NCBI GenBank assembly: GCA_043747555.1
Contig: JAYTOY010000024.1
Coordinates: 1-64,000, forward strand
DNA length: 64,000 nt
Source of the DNA: JAYWDA01 sp043747555
Lineage (GTDB): Bacteria; Bdellovibrionota; Bdellovibrionia; Bdellovibrionales; Bdellovibrionaceae
Reading direction: 5' to 3'
The translations under genes were made by a program, and so were the position numbers. Of the stretch, positions 34,127-43,840 are shown piece by piece. Positions within the stretch are counted from its first letter, which is position 1; the number at the start of each line of letters is the position of its first letter. Below the pieces are notes generated by a model that worked only from the letters and a program-made list of their open reading frames with translations, was not told the origin of the DNA and did no database searches.

Positions 34127-36211
34127 ATGTCCAAATTGCTAGCGCGCTTAAGAGCTCAAATGGCTCCAAAAAATATTGTCTATCGAAGTCTTGTTTTGGC
34201 GTTGGCTTACTCATTTTTTTGGTTTGTTGTTCACCATACTTTTACGGACGCAAAGCTTGAGCCGTTATGGTTTATTCCTCAGATTCTTTCTTCAGTTTTA
34301 ATTTTCTTTAATTTAAATGGGCTGTTTATTACTTTTAACTATTATCGCAGCCATCGGTTTTTTAATATTTTTATAGCAAGCCTTTATATCCAGCCCTTTT
34401 TTAATCTATTTTATTTTTATACCTATAAAACTTTTCTGGAACAGCAAAATCTTTCCGTGGTGATCCGCGAACCTTTTTTTGTATTAAAAGTTTTTGCTGT
34501 CGAGCTGACTTGGGACCGGGCTTTGCTTTTAATTGGTGGCATTGCCATTTATTATTTTATTAACTCAGTGGTTTTATTTCGACCAGGCCTGATTGCTAAA
34601 AAATTAAAGCCTTATGACTTCTTTGTGAATCGTTGGAGTGCTCTATTTACAGTTATCATGGTGGGCCTGCAAATTAAGTGGTGCTTTGATCATGATACCT
34701 CTCAATTATTGATGCGCTCATTTTACCCGATCACTTTGATGGCTTTACTATCCGTCATTATTCATCTTGTTCGCACCCATCAACCGCTTTTTCTAAGACT
34801 TCTTGTCATGCTTTTAATTTTTATCAACATTCTGCAGTTGTATTCATTAAATTTGGCTTTTTTGGATGAGCGGAATAAGTTCACTTTAGATGCGCAATTT
34901 TACCGATCTTTTTTCGGGGCTTTTTATGTTCAAACCGCTTTTGGTGACATGAAACAAAATGAAAAAGCCTTTGAGGTTTACCAAGCGTTGCCGGTGGCAA
35001 AGATGGAATACAATATCCTAATTGTATTAAACGATGCTCAGCGCTGGGACCACCTTTCTAGCAATGGTTACCCAAGACCTACGGATGATGAACTCAATTG
35101 GTTTTACGAAAAGTCCTTCAACTTTCAATTTCCAGTCGCTCCAGCAAATTTTACTGACACTTCTGTCCCTGCCATTATGACTGGCTTAGGTTCGGATCAG
35201 GATGTTCGAAAAATTAAAAGCAGCCTTGCCGTTTGGGATTATTTTTCGAAAGGGGCTGAAAGTTTCTTTGTATCGTCTCAGGATATTACATGGTCAAAAT
35301 TAAATTTATTTTATAATTCTATTGGGCAGCGCCATGTTTGGAGTGCAACAGCGCAACCCGACTACCGCGAAGGAAACCCCGAAGACACTATTGATCGATT
35401 GTCCCGAGATCACCTACTTAGCTATCTTCCAAGCTTAAAGGGCTCATGGGTGGGAGTTTGGCAAACATTTGGCAGTCATTCGCCTTATCGGACGGAACCT
35501 CAATTTCAGCGCTATACGCCTTGCGATCTGACACGGGCGCAGGGAATTGAAAGTTTTCGCAATTGTTATTTGAATGGTCAAATCTATAGCGCGCATGTCC
35601 GCAGTGATTTATTCAAAAAATTAGATTTGGATAAAACTGTCATCGTTTTAACTTCTGATCATGGCGAAGGTATGGGCGAACACGGAGTTTACTATCATGG
35701 TGTCGACTATCATCAGGAAATGGTGAAAGTTCCGTTGAATATTTATATTCCATTAGAATTGCAGAAAAAAATTCCTGCTGAAAAGCTTGCTAACTTAAAA
35801 GAGAATCTTAAAAAAATTGTTAGTGTCACTGATGTGACTCCGACGCTGTTGCAACTTCATGAAATGCTAACAGGGCAAAAGCTTTATGAGGACTTAAGCT
35901 ATTATACCGGGAAAAGTCTTTTTGAAAAATGGGATTACCGGGTGGTCTTTTCAAGCCACTGTTATCCACAGTATCGCTGTTATAGCCGCGAAATTATGTT
36001 TGCTGACGATAACTATTTTCTGATTTTTAGACCGTCAGAAGGTTTTTATAAGATTTACGACACTTGGAAAGATCTTAAGCAAGAGCGTCCCTTAGAAATG
36101 AAAGAAGTTGATCCTGCGAAGCTTAGAAAATTAGTCGAAGAGGCTGCGCGGGTTCACCCGCTGGGGCAAAGTATGAGGGGTTATTACGAATCAACCCTGC
36201 ATAAAAAATAA
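34127..36211 (+). CDS. Inner-membrane alkaline-phosphatase-superfamily protein (YejM/PbgA or LtaS-like)
   Basis: A 694-residue protein with five transmembrane helices (about residues 20-260) followed by a periplasmic sulfatase-type domain. The sulfatase motifs are 'VLNDAQRWDHL' (metal-binding region), 'TDTSVPAIMTGL' (the threonine nucleophile region), 'TSDHGEGMGEHG' and 'QTFGSHSPY'. Relatives modify or sense envelope lipids: YejM/PbgA regulates LPS synthesis, LtaS-like enzymes transfer phosphoglycerol. The catalytic-looking residues suggest an active enzyme rather than the degenerate PbgA. Co-located with a truncated LtaS-like membrane protein 4 kb upstream. Confidence 0.85.
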   Translation: MSKLLARLRAQMAPKNIVYRSLVLALAYSFFWFVVHHTFTDAKLEPLWFIPQILSSVLIFFNLNGLFITFNYYRSHRFFNIFIASLYIQPFFNLFYFYTYKTFLEQQNLSVVIREPFFVLKVFAVELTWDRALLLIGGIAIYYFINSVVLFRPGLIAKKLKPYDFFVNRWSALFTVIMVGLQIKWCFDHDTSQLLMRSFYPITLMALLSVIIHLVRTHQPLFLRLLVMLLIFINILQLYSLNLAFLDERNKFTLDAQFYRSFFGAFYVQTAFGDMKQNEKAFEVYQALPVAKMEYNILIVLNDAQRWDHLSSNGYPRPTDDELNWFYEKSFNFQFPVAPANFTDTSVPAIMTGLGSDQDVRKIKSSLAVWDYFSKGAESFFVSSQDITWSKLNLFYNSIGQRHVWSATAQPDYREGNPEDTIDRLSRDHLLSYLPSLKGSWVGVWQTFGSHSPYRTEPQFQRYTPCDLTRAQGIESFRNCYLNGQIYSAHVRSDLFKKLDLDKTVIVLTSDHGEGMGEHGVYYHGVDYHQEMVKVPLNIYIPLELQKKIPAEKLANLKENLKKIVSVTDVTPTLLQLHEMLTGQKLYEDLSYYTGKSLFEKWDYRVVFSSHCYPQYRCYSREIMFADDNYFLIFRPSEGFYKIYDTWKDLKQERPLEMKEVDPAKLRKLVEEAARVHPLGQSMRGYYESTLHKK

Positions 36212-36234
36212 AGGGCCGCAAAACTGCGACCCTT
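36202..36234 (-). terminator. Terminator for the 36.3-36.9 kb lipoprotein gene
   Basis: On the minus strand, AAGGGTCGCA and TGCGGCCCTT (36225-36234 and 36211-36220) form a 10-base stem with one mismatch and a 4-base loop, then TTTATTTTTTA (36200-36210). It sits between two convergent genes and may act in both directions, but the U-run is on the minus side. Confidence 0.75.
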
Positions 36235-36256
36235 AGAAAATTGAAATAAGTTTTAA

Positions 36257-36949
36257 TTACTGAACAAATTGGTCTAGTTGACGAGCCAGTTTTGAAGGCA
36301 AAGTCATTGCTAGGTAAACGCCTGGTCGGAAAGTGCCCTTTGCTGGGATCAATGTTAAATTTCCCAAATGGTCTTTCACCTTATTTAAGATATCTGCTTG
36401 AATGGATGCAAATGGATCAAAATTTGTCTCAACAAAAATTCCTAAAGTGTCTGAACCAAAATAAAGATGCAGAATTACGTTGTCTTTGCCACCTAAAGGA
36501 AATGCTTTTGTTGCCAAAGGGCCCGGAACAGCACCAGGTAAAGGATCGCCACTAGGTAATACGCCTTTTGGAAATTTTGGCAGACCTTTTAAAGTGTACT
36601 TAAAAGGAACTGCTAAGACTAAGACTTTGGTGCCATCTGCAAGGACAGAAGTGTAAGCGTGAGCTCCAGGGACATCTGCAATTGGTGTATCGACTAGGTT
36701 AAGAGTCACATTGCGACCCAGTGGTACGCTGACTTGGAATTCCTTTTTATTTAGATCGATGGATAGGACTTGTTGGTTATCGTAAACTCCACCGCTGACA
36801 AATCCTTTAAAATTTTCAGTGGCAATAGGTGCAACAATCCCTTGATCTGAATTGGGGGATGTTCCCGGCGAGTTTTGGCTGGGTGACCCGCAGGCTGTTA
36901 GGAACGCCACACTTCCGAAAAGAAAAAATTTATTAACTGATGCTTTCAT
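36257..36949 (-). CDS. Lipoprotein of unknown function
   Basis: A 230-residue protein with a lipoprotein signal ('FLFGSVAFLTACGSPSQ', lipobox LTAC). A Ser/Pro/Asn-rich linker (about 22-40) precedes a beta-rich domain of about 190 residues with no cysteines and no recognised motif. It is transcribed alone, with a terminator just past its stop. Codon use looks like that of its neighbours. Function unknown. Confidence 0.7.
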   Translation of the reverse strand: MKASVNKFFLFGSVAFLTACGSPSQNSPGTSPNSDQGIVAPIATENFKGFVSGGVYDNQQVLSIDLNKKEFQVSVPLGRNVTLNLVDTPIADVPGAHAYTSVLADGTKVLVLAVPFKYTLKGLPKFPKGVLPSGDPLPGAVPGPLATKAFPLGGKDNVILHLYFGSDTLGIFVETNFDPFASIQADILNKVKDHLGNLTLIPAKGTFRPGVYLAMTLPSKLARQLDQFVQ

Positions 36950-37122
36950 TCGACCTCCGTCGTTGTTGGGAACGAAGGACCATCGGTCAGGGAAAGTGAT
37001 ACCTTAATATCTTTAGTCCAAGGAAGGGCCTGTTTAGATCTCAGGAAAATTTTTAGGCCTTGGTCGTGGATTCCTTTGCGACCTAACGAAGCATAATAAT
37101 TTCATGAACTTAGAAGATCGAT

Positions 37123-37905
37123 CTAGATAGGTTGGAATTTATCTACGATTTGTTGTCGAATACCATCCGCAATTTTAGCCCTATCATCGTCGGGAGTTGC
37201 AAAGACCTCGGGTAAGAACTCTAAGTTGCATTCAATTTTTCTAAGCTTAAAGGTACTCCACATTCCAACATGAAAAGGCAGATCACCATATAAACAGACC
37301 GAGTCTTGATATTTTTTTGAAAAAACCTCACCGTTAATTTTTCTAAAGTTAAAAACAAAAGGAATTAGTGGTACGCCGGCATAGGCTGCTGCCATCATCA
37401 GCGTTCGTTTAAAGGGCAGAATCTTTTCACCATTGTGGGACGTCGCCTCGGGAAAAAGAACGACTCGAAAGCCCGCGCGCAAATATTGAACCATATCTTC
37501 AAGTTCTTTTAAAATATTAGAGCGGTTTCTGCGATCGACATAAACGCATCCCGCAAATTCAGTAATTAAGCCAATCACAGGAATTTCATGCATTTCTTGG
37601 GATGTCACAAAAAGATTGGGCATCAAGCTTGAAATAGCAAAAATATCTATAAAGCCCATATGGTTGCCAACAAACATGCAAACCTTGTTCGCCGGCGGGG
37701 GGTTAATCAATGTTACTTTAATATTTACGAGCCCACAGATCAGCTTACAAAAAAAATGGCCATTTTTTGAAAACCTTCGTCGGCGGTCGATTTCATCAGC
37801 CGAAGTTATGTGAATCCAAAAGGAAATCAATAGATATGTGGTCGCCAAAGGAAAAAAAATAAGAACACGAATAAAGGCCCGAAGGTTTGCGATAATTTCT
37901 TTCAC
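37123..37905 (-). CDS. 1-acyl-sn-glycerol-3-phosphate acyltransferase
   Basis: A 260-residue PlsC-family protein with N-terminal hydrophobic helix (about 10-32). The catalytic HX4D motif is His82-Asp87 ('VGNHMGFIDIF'), the second block 'VVLFPEATSHNGEKILPFK' is the EGT-like substrate motif, and 'GVPLIPFVF' is the third. It would add the second acyl chain to lysophosphatidic acid at the inner membrane or acylate another lysolipid. It is the last gene of a six-gene operon and overlaps the aminotransferase gene by four bases. Confidence 0.88.
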   Translation of the reverse strand: MKEIIANLRAFIRVLIFFPLATTYLLISFWIHITSADEIDRRRRFSKNGHFFCKLICGLVNIKVTLINPPPANKVCMFVGNHMGFIDIFAISSLMPNLFVTSQEMHEIPVIGLITEFAGCVYVDRRNRSNILKELEDMVQYLRAGFRVVLFPEATSHNGEKILPFKRTLMMAAAYAGVPLIPFVFNFRKINGEVFSKKYQDSVCLYGDLPFHVGMWSTFKLRKIECNLEFLPEVFATPDDDRAKIADGIRQQIVDKFQPI

Positions 37906-38936
37906 AGGGCCATAGTATCTAATATTTTTACTAACTGCTCAAGCGCTGAAAGTGTCCCTGTCAGGCTGATTCTTAATCGGCCGGGGGCGCCAAAGTAAGA
38001 GCCTTCGGTGATATACATCTGATGCTTATTCTGCAAAGCGACGGCAAAATCATGATCCGACGAAAAAGCCTGTGGGACTGGAATATCAAAAAAATGCCTT
38101 GTTCCTAAATCAAGATGCCATTTTTTAAGCGGAGCGGCTAGCGCTTGTCTTTTTAATTCAAAATCAGCGCGGTGAAAGCGGACAAGTTCGTGCCAATGCG
38201 CCATGACGTTCAATGCGGATTTAATGCAAATACCTGGAATATCAGTGTGAATAAATAGATCGAATTTTCTTAAGTTTTCGACATTTTGTATAGAGCCTAG
38301 AACCCAACCAATGCGTAGATTTGTAATTCCTGTGGGTTTAGAAAATCCCCCAACGGAAATTATATTTCTGGGACGTTTGCTTGTGAGGAAAGTGATTTTC
38401 TCATCTGAAAACGGGCGATAGATTTCATCCACGACAATGGGGATTGTTATTAGCGAAGCCAACTTTAAAATAAAGTCATCGCAGCAATGGCCCGTAAAAC
38501 AATTTGGATTTGTAAGTAAAATCATTTTATAGGGGCTTAGTTGATCTTTGTCAAAATGGGCTATTCTGGGGTCAAAGTAATCTATTTTAAGTCCTAAGAA
38601 TTGAGCCGCAGAAACAAAAGGTTCATAGTACGGCTGACTAAAAAGAACTCGGTCACCGGGATTTGTGAGTGTCGCAAGCAATCCAAAAATGGCTTCTGTT
38701 ACCCCAGGAGTTAGGTGAATTTCTTCTTCGGGCCAAGCTGTCATGCTAGAAATTATTTTTTTAAATTCATTTAAAGCGGGATTGTTATCGACATTAAAAG
38801 GCTCCGCGATTTCATTTTCCCATAAATTCACAAAACTAGGAATCTTTGGAGTTGTCCCACCCAAATTGATAATATTGGCAGGCAAACTTTTTAGAAACCA
38901 AAGATATTCGCTGGTAGGTCGCATCTGCGTTGTCAT
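37902..38936 (-). CDS. PLP-dependent class I/II aminotransferase
   Basis: A 344-residue fold-type I aminotransferase, shorter than the usual 380-400 residues. 'LTPGVTEAIFGLLATLTNPG' is the phosphate-binding part, 'LTNPNCFTGH' and 'IVVDEIYRPF' the substrate and cofactor region (the aspartate pairs with the pyridine nitrogen), and 'GGFSKPTGITNLRIGW' carries the Schiff-base lysine. The substrate is unknown. It lies between sua5 and plsC with four-base overlaps on both sides, an unusual set of neighbours. Confidence 0.85.
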   Translation of the reverse strand: MTTQMRPTSEYLWFLKSLPANIINLGGTTPKIPSFVNLWENEIAEPFNVDNNPALNEFKKIISSMTAWPEEEIHLTPGVTEAIFGLLATLTNPGDRVLFSQPYYEPFVSAAQFLGLKIDYFDPRIAHFDKDQLSPYKMILLTNPNCFTGHCCDDFILKLASLITIPIVVDEIYRPFSDEKITFLTSKRPRNIISVGGFSKPTGITNLRIGWVLGSIQNVENLRKFDLFIHTDIPGICIKSALNVMAHWHELVRFHRADFELKRQALAAPLKKWHLDLGTRHFFDIPVPQAFSSDHDFAVALQNKHQMYITEGSYFGAPGRLRISLTGTLSALEQLVKILDTMAL

Positions 38937-39922
38937 TCGGATAGCACTTTAATTAAAGAGGCGCGGTAAATTCGATCAATAATGGCCTGCCAAGCTTCAG
39001 AGTTTTGCCAGTCTTCTTTGTAAAAAACCAGTGCATCATAATTTTTTTCAGACAGTCTGCGCAGCTCGCTATAAAGCTGGCGAGCGGCTAAGGCGGCTTC
39101 GTTAGGTAATTTTAAAACTCCGATTTCGCCATATGAACTTTGGATTTTATTTTGATTTTTTAAGCGGGCCAGTAATACCTGCGGAGTTACCGTTGGATTT
39201 AAGCAGTAGATCAATGGAATCGGAGGCATATAGTGATGCTCTAAATGTCCGGGCGAAGCTGACTTATCAGCCGCTTCTAAAAAATGAAATTTGAAATTAG
39301 TTTTAGAAAGTTTTTTTTCAATCATTTGTTGGGTGATCAGTCCTTTACGTAAAATAAATAAATTGTATTGATCACTCTTTTTTTCAACTTTCAAGACGGT
39401 CGATTCAATTCCAACATCGCAAGGGCCACCATCAAGAATTAATAGATCGCTGTCTGGGAATTCATTTTGAACATGTTGTGGTGAGGTAGGACTGGTCCGA
39501 CCAAAACGGTTCGCACTTGGCGCAGCTAAAGGCACCCCAACTTTCTTTAAAAGTTCCAGTGCAACCGGGTGCTTTGGACATCGCAAGCCGACGCTTTCAA
39601 GGCCGGAAGTGATCAAAGAATTAATGCTGGTACTTTTTGGTAACACCATTGTTAAAGGGCCTGGCCAAAATGAATCTGCTAAAAAATCAGCCAGGTCACT
39701 CCATTCAGTCGTCAAATCACGAGCTTGCATTTTAGATTCCACATGGACAATCAGCGGATCAAAGAAGGGCCTTTGCTTAATTAAAAATATTTTCTCTAAA
39801 GCTTCGAGTAAATCGATTCGTCCGGCTAAGCCGTAAACTGTTTCTGTCGGCATAGCAACGACATCGCCTTTTGATAAGGCTAATGCGGCGCTAGCTATGG
39901 AACTGGCTGGAACGATAGGCAC
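38933..39922 (-). CDS. tsaC: Threonylcarbamoyl-AMP synthase (Sua5 type)
   Basis: Makes threonylcarbamoyl-AMP from threonine, bicarbonate and ATP for t6A formation on tRNAs. The YrdC core spans about residues 1-200: 'GDVVAMPTETVYGLAG', 'IKQRPFFDPLIVHV', 'SVGLRCPKHPVAL' and 'APSANRFGRTSPT' are family signatures. A C-terminal extension (about 210-329), including 'SPGHLEHHYMPP', makes it the longer Sua5 form. It overlaps the aminotransferase by four bases and follows the ABC permease after nine. Confidence 0.93.
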   Translation of the reverse strand: MPIVPASSIASAALALSKGDVVAMPTETVYGLAGRIDLLEALEKIFLIKQRPFFDPLIVHVESKMQARDLTTEWSDLADFLADSFWPGPLTMVLPKSTSINSLITSGLESVGLRCPKHPVALELLKKVGVPLAAPSANRFGRTSPTSPQHVQNEFPDSDLLILDGGPCDVGIESTVLKVEKKSDQYNLFILRKGLITQQMIEKKLSKTNFKFHFLEAADKSASPGHLEHHYMPPIPLIYCLNPTVTPQVLLARLKNQNKIQSSYGEIGVLKLPNEAALAARQLYSELRRLSEKNYDALVFYKEDWQNSEAWQAIIDRIYRASLIKVLSE

Positions 39923-39931
39923 ATTGGTAAA

Positions 39932-42478
39932 TTAGTTACTTTCGCGCAAAATAACAAGGGGCTTTTCCTTCAGGATTCCCTGGGCTGCAATCAATGACAC
40001 TGATAAGGAGATCCCGACAACACCTAAGATGGAAATAAGCGGTGTTTGTAAATCCAAAGCGAAACTGGTGCTAAAAACCCAAGTCGTTAACGCAAAGCTG
40101 ACAGCGATACTAAAAGCTGCGCCCAGAACAGAAGCCATCAATGAAATTGTCAAAGATTCAATCAACACGTAGGAACGAATTTCAGTAAATGAAGCTCCCA
40201 ATATTTTAAGCATATTAATTTCCCAACGACGCTGAAGCACCTGATTTCGAATGATTGAAAACAACACAACATAGCCAACAATCAGAGCCAAAATTGCCAT
40301 CAGTTCCAGGGACCAGCTCATTTGATCGGCGACCCTTAGTATCTCCTGGATCGTGCGTTCAACATCTAAGATTGAAATATTTGGAAATTCTTTTACAAGC
40401 TTGTTTTGCAATTTATTTTTAAGGTCTGTTTCAAGCTTGGGAATAGCCGCGATATAGCTTTTTGGTGCTTCATCTAAGAAGCCTGGTTCAACCATAATAA
40501 AAAAGTTAGGTTGAAAACTGTTCCATTTTACTTTTCTGATATTTACGATTTGTCCTAAGACCTGCACGCCCTGAACATCAAAATTGATTTGATCACCCAT
40601 TTTAAGCTTCATTCTTTCTAAAAAACCTTGTTCGATGGATAATTTTCCTGGAAGTCCAAGGGCAGGATCAAAGCGGGTAGTGATTGGTTCGCCGTCGACA
40701 ATTGACTCGGAATCGGCAAGGCTTGTGCGGTAAGACAGATTGATGCCGCGGTTTCTTGACCGGGCTTCTTGCTCTTCTTCTCTGGTTTTAAAGGTTTCAG
40801 TTTTCTCCATCATTCGTTCATATTCTTGCCCATTGACCTTCAAAATACGCGCGCGAATCATCGGTGACTTTAAAAGCAGCTGAATATTTTGTTCTTGTAG
40901 TCTGGCTTCTAAGTTTTGAATTTGTTCTTCTTGGATATCAAATAAAAAAAGCCCCGGGGTTTTTGAGTTCGGATTTAAATAAAACTCGGACTGAACACTT
41001 GATTTCACCTGTGGCAAAACATTAATAAGCAATGTCCCTAAACCCAACGCCATAAAAGCCGCAACACTGGTCGAGCGCAAACGCGCAATGCTTTTTAAGC
41101 CATAACGATAAGACCAATTTCTTAATTGATTATTATTTAAAAGACCAAATAAAAACCAGCCGATTCCAAAAAATAAAATTAAAACCGCTAAAAGGATCAA
41201 AAAGAAAATGCTGCCAGTCCTGATTGAGTGAGCTTGTAAAATAGATAAAGCCCACATCGCAACCACCGCGGGCAAAAAAGCCCAAGGATTTTGAAGCGAA
41301 ATACTTTCGGTGAATTTCTCCTCGTTAAATAGTTTTGAAGTTTTTAGACCTTGAATGCGCAGGATAAAAGGCAAAGTGATTAAAAAACTTATGAAGACTC
41401 CATAGACAAGTGCAAAAATAAAAGATTCCTGCGTGATTTGCGGAATTAAATTAAAAGGAACAAGGTTATTCATCAAATAAGTTAATAGAGGCAAAAATAT
41501 CTGGGCGGCTATCATTGTGGGTATTAAGGACAACGTTCCCAAAATGGCGGCTTGAATGACATAAACAATCACGGCCTCTGTACTTTGCAAACCAAGCGTT
41601 CTATATATGGCGATCTCTTTTAATCTTCGCGTTAGAAATAATCGATAAACATAAGCAGCCCCGATGCTTGACAGAAAAATGGCGATTAAGGCGACTAAGC
41701 CCAAATAATCTGACAGGTATTGCAGTTGCTTGCCGGAATCCTCACCGGTGGTTTTTGGTGTTTCAATGTCCAAAGACGGATCTTTTAGTTCAGATAAAAG
41801 AGAGTTCTTTTTAATTTCAGTCAGCGTATCGTCAGGAATTTGGTACAAGTAGGTTTGAGTGAAAGTACTACCAAACTGAATCAACCCTGTTTCTTTCAGC
41901 CATTCGCGTGAGATATAAATTTTCGGAGCAATCGCTGACGATCTAAACATCTGTGTGGAATCTTTTATAACAAAGTCATCGATTGTTAAAGTAGCTTGAC
42001 CTAACTTAACCTGGCTGCCGGGTTTTAAATCCAATTGATATTTAAGCTCGGGAAAGGCCCATAAGAATTTTTGACCAATGATTTTTTTGGTATTCCCTGC
42101 ACGAATGATAGCGCCGCTTTCCAGGGTTAAATCTCCATAAAAGGGATAATTGTTATCAACGGCCTTGACCATCACAAGGCGCGAGTCTTGCCCAGAGCTG
42201 ATCATGGCAAAGAATTCGAACATCTGAGATTCTTTTAAAGGTTCACCAACAATGGACCTAGTTTTACTTAACTCAAGATCGGTGATGTTTCGACGAGCAG
42301 AAATCCCAATATCCGCCGAAAGCATTTTCTTTGCATTTTCATGCAAAGACGTTTTTAAAGTCGTATTGAATGCGTCTAAGGTAACAAAGCCTGTTAAGCC
42401 AAGGCTTAAATTTAAAATAAAAACCAAACTGGTTTTCCAGTTATGAATGATTTCTCGCCAGGCCCATTTAAAGAGCAT
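39932..42478 (-). CDS. FtsX-family ABC transporter permease (YbbP-like)
   Basis: A permease of about 848 residues with an N-terminal transmembrane helix, a periplasmic domain, a block of three helices, a second helix pair and periplasmic domain, and a terminal group of three helices. This is the double-FtsX layout of E. coli YbbP, as is the presence of two predicted FtsX domains. It is paired with a LolD-like ATPase and a TesA-like esterase, the same trio found in E. coli. The ATG at 42478 is taken as start (a TTG at 42493 is an alternative), overlapping the ATPase gene. A role in lipid or lipoprotein trafficking is inferred. Confidence 0.87.
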   Translation of the reverse strand: MLFKWAWREIIHNWKTSLVFILNLSLGLTGFVTLDAFNTTLKTSLHENAKKMLSADIGISARRNITDLELSKTRSIVGEPLKESQMFEFFAMISSGQDSRLVMVKAVDNNYPFYGDLTLESGAIIRAGNTKKIIGQKFLWAFPELKYQLDLKPGSQVKLGQATLTIDDFVIKDSTQMFRSSAIAPKIYISREWLKETGLIQFGSTFTQTYLYQIPDDTLTEIKKNSLLSELKDPSLDIETPKTTGEDSGKQLQYLSDYLGLVALIAIFLSSIGAAYVYRLFLTRRLKEIAIYRTLGLQSTEAVIVYVIQAAILGTLSLIPTMIAAQIFLPLLTYLMNNLVPFNLIPQITQESFIFALVYGVFISFLITLPFILRIQGLKTSKLFNEEKFTESISLQNPWAFLPAVVAMWALSILQAHSIRTGSIFFLILLAVLILFFGIGWFLFGLLNNNQLRNWSYRYGLKSIARLRSTSVAAFMALGLGTLLINVLPQVKSSVQSEFYLNPNSKTPGLFLFDIQEEQIQNLEARLQEQNIQLLLKSPMIRARILKVNGQEYERMMEKTETFKTREEEQEARSRNRGINLSYRTSLADSESIVDGEPITTRFDPALGLPGKLSIEQGFLERMKLKMGDQINFDVQGVQVLGQIVNIRKVKWNSFQPNFFIMVEPGFLDEAPKSYIAAIPKLETDLKNKLQNKLVKEFPNISILDVERTIQEILRVADQMSWSLELMAILALIVGYVVLFSIIRNQVLQRRWEINMLKILGASFTEIRSYVLIESLTISLMASVLGAAFSIAVSFALTTWVFSTSFALDLQTPLISILGVVGISLSVSLIAAQGILKEKPLVILRESN

Positions 42479-43145
42479 GAGGATTCTCGACAAAATGGCC
42501 TTTTTCTAAATGCAGAATGCGACTGCATCTTTTAGCCAAACTTTCACTGTGAGTAACAAGTAACGTTGTAATTTTATGTTTCTGGATAATTTCAAAAAAT
42601 TTTTCCATGACTTTGTGACCTGTTTCGACATCTAAATTTCCACTGGGCTCATCGGCTAAAAGAATTTTTGGCGCAACAACTAGGGCCCTCGCAATGGCAA
42701 CGCGCTGGCATTCTCCGCCGCTCATTTCTGAAGGTCTGTGATCCAGGCGATGGGATAAACCCATTTCTGATAAAATAGTTTGGGCTTTGTTTTTAGCATC
42801 CCCGGATTTAAGAATTTCTAACGGCAGCATGACATTTTCTAAGGCTGATAGGTGTGACACCAAATGGTACTGCTGAAAAACGATACTGATGGATTGGGCA
42901 CGAAATGAGGTCATTTCTTTTTCCGTCAAATTAGAAATATTTTTTTGATCCACTAAAATCTCGCCGGCATCTGATTTTTCAAGGCCGGCTAAAATGGAAA
43001 GTAAAGTGGATTTGCCACTGCCGCTTTGTCCAACAACGGCGACAATTTCTCCGGCTTGAACTGTTGCTGAAAGATTTTTTAAAACATCGACTTTTAAGTC
43101 GCCTTGCCGAAAGGACTTACGAATATTTTTTAATTCTAAGCTCAT
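42468..43145 (-). CDS. ABC transporter ATP-binding protein (YbbA/LolD-like)
   Basis: A 225-residue ATPase. Walker A 'VVGQSGSGKSTLLSILAG', Q-loop 'SIVFQQYHLVSHLSALENV', signature 'MSGGECQRVAIARAL', Walker B 'ILLADEPSGNLD' and the switch His in 'LLVTHSES' are all intact. The pattern matches the MacB/LolD/YbbA class that powers FtsX-like permeases. It overlaps the permease gene and begins four bases before the esterase stop. It would supply ATP hydrolysis for the downstream YbbP-like protein. Confidence 0.93.
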   Translation of the reverse strand: MSLELKNIRKSFRQGDLKVDVLKNLSATVQAGEIVAVVGQSGSGKSTLLSILAGLEKSDAGEILVDQKNISNLTEKEMTSFRAQSISIVFQQYHLVSHLSALENVMLPLEILKSGDAKNKAQTILSEMGLSHRLDHRPSEMSGGECQRVAIARALVVAPKILLADEPSGNLDVETGHKVMEKFFEIIQKHKITTLLVTHSESLAKRCSRILHLEKGHFVENPHAL

Positions 43146-43750
43146 AGGTGGTCCTTGATGGAATTGTAAATAGTTTCAGCGATAATTTTATGGCCGTCTT
43201 CATTGGGATGAATGCCGTCGGCTTGGTTTAACTTGGAATCTCCAGCCACTTTTTCTAAAATAAAAGGGACAAGGTGGACTTTGTATTTTTTTGCTAAACG
43301 CAAATACATCACTTTAAATTGATCGGTGTATTCTTTTCCGTAATTGGCCGGCATATAAAGTCCTCCTAAGATGACTTTCACCTTTGATTTTTGCGAAAGT
43401 TCGATGGCGTCAGCGAGGTTTTTCTCGCTCTGCACTGTACTAAGTCCTCGTAAACCATCATTAGCTCCAAGAATGATCATAACAACATCAGGTTTATTTT
43501 TTAGCATCCAGCGAACTCGACTAAGGGCTGAGGCTGTTGTTGACCCACTAACGCCTGAATTCACCACCTGCCAGATAAGGGACTTTTGATTTAATTTTTT
43601 TTCGATCAGATGGGAAAAGGCAGAGTCTTTGGAAACGCCGTATCCTTCTGTCAATGAGTCGCCAAGGATCACTAATTTTCGCAGTGGAGCCTGTGTCTGT
43701 GCGCTAGAGACATTTGATAGAAATAGAACTGCAAAAAAAAGTGTTTTCAT
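43142..43750 (-). CDS. Exported SGNH/GDSL esterase (TesA/arylesterase-like)
   Basis: A 202-residue exported SGNH hydrolase with signal peptide ('LFFAVLFLSNVSSAQT'). The nucleophile is Ser32 in 'ILGDSLTEGYG'; block II glycine and block III asparagine lie in 'IILGANDGLRG', and the Asp-His pair is in 'DGIHPNEDGH'. E. coli TesA (thioesterase/protease I/lysophospholipase) has this architecture and lies beside ybbA-ybbP. This is the first gene of a six-gene operon. The native substrate is unknown. Confidence 0.92.
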   Translation of the reverse strand: MKTLFFAVLFLSNVSSAQTQAPLRKLVILGDSLTEGYGVSKDSAFSHLIEKKLNQKSLIWQVVNSGVSGSTTASALSRVRWMLKNKPDVVMIILGANDGLRGLSTVQSEKNLADAIELSQKSKVKVILGGLYMPANYGKEYTDQFKVMYLRLAKKYKVHLVPFILEKVAGDSKLNQADGIHPNEDGHKIIAETIYNSIKDHL

Positions 43751-43840
43751 AGGCTTTTAAATCTAAAGGAATCAAGTGTGTTTGAGTAGCTGCGATTTCG
43801 CATAAAAAAGCACCCTAAATCCCAATGTGAGGCAGGGAGA

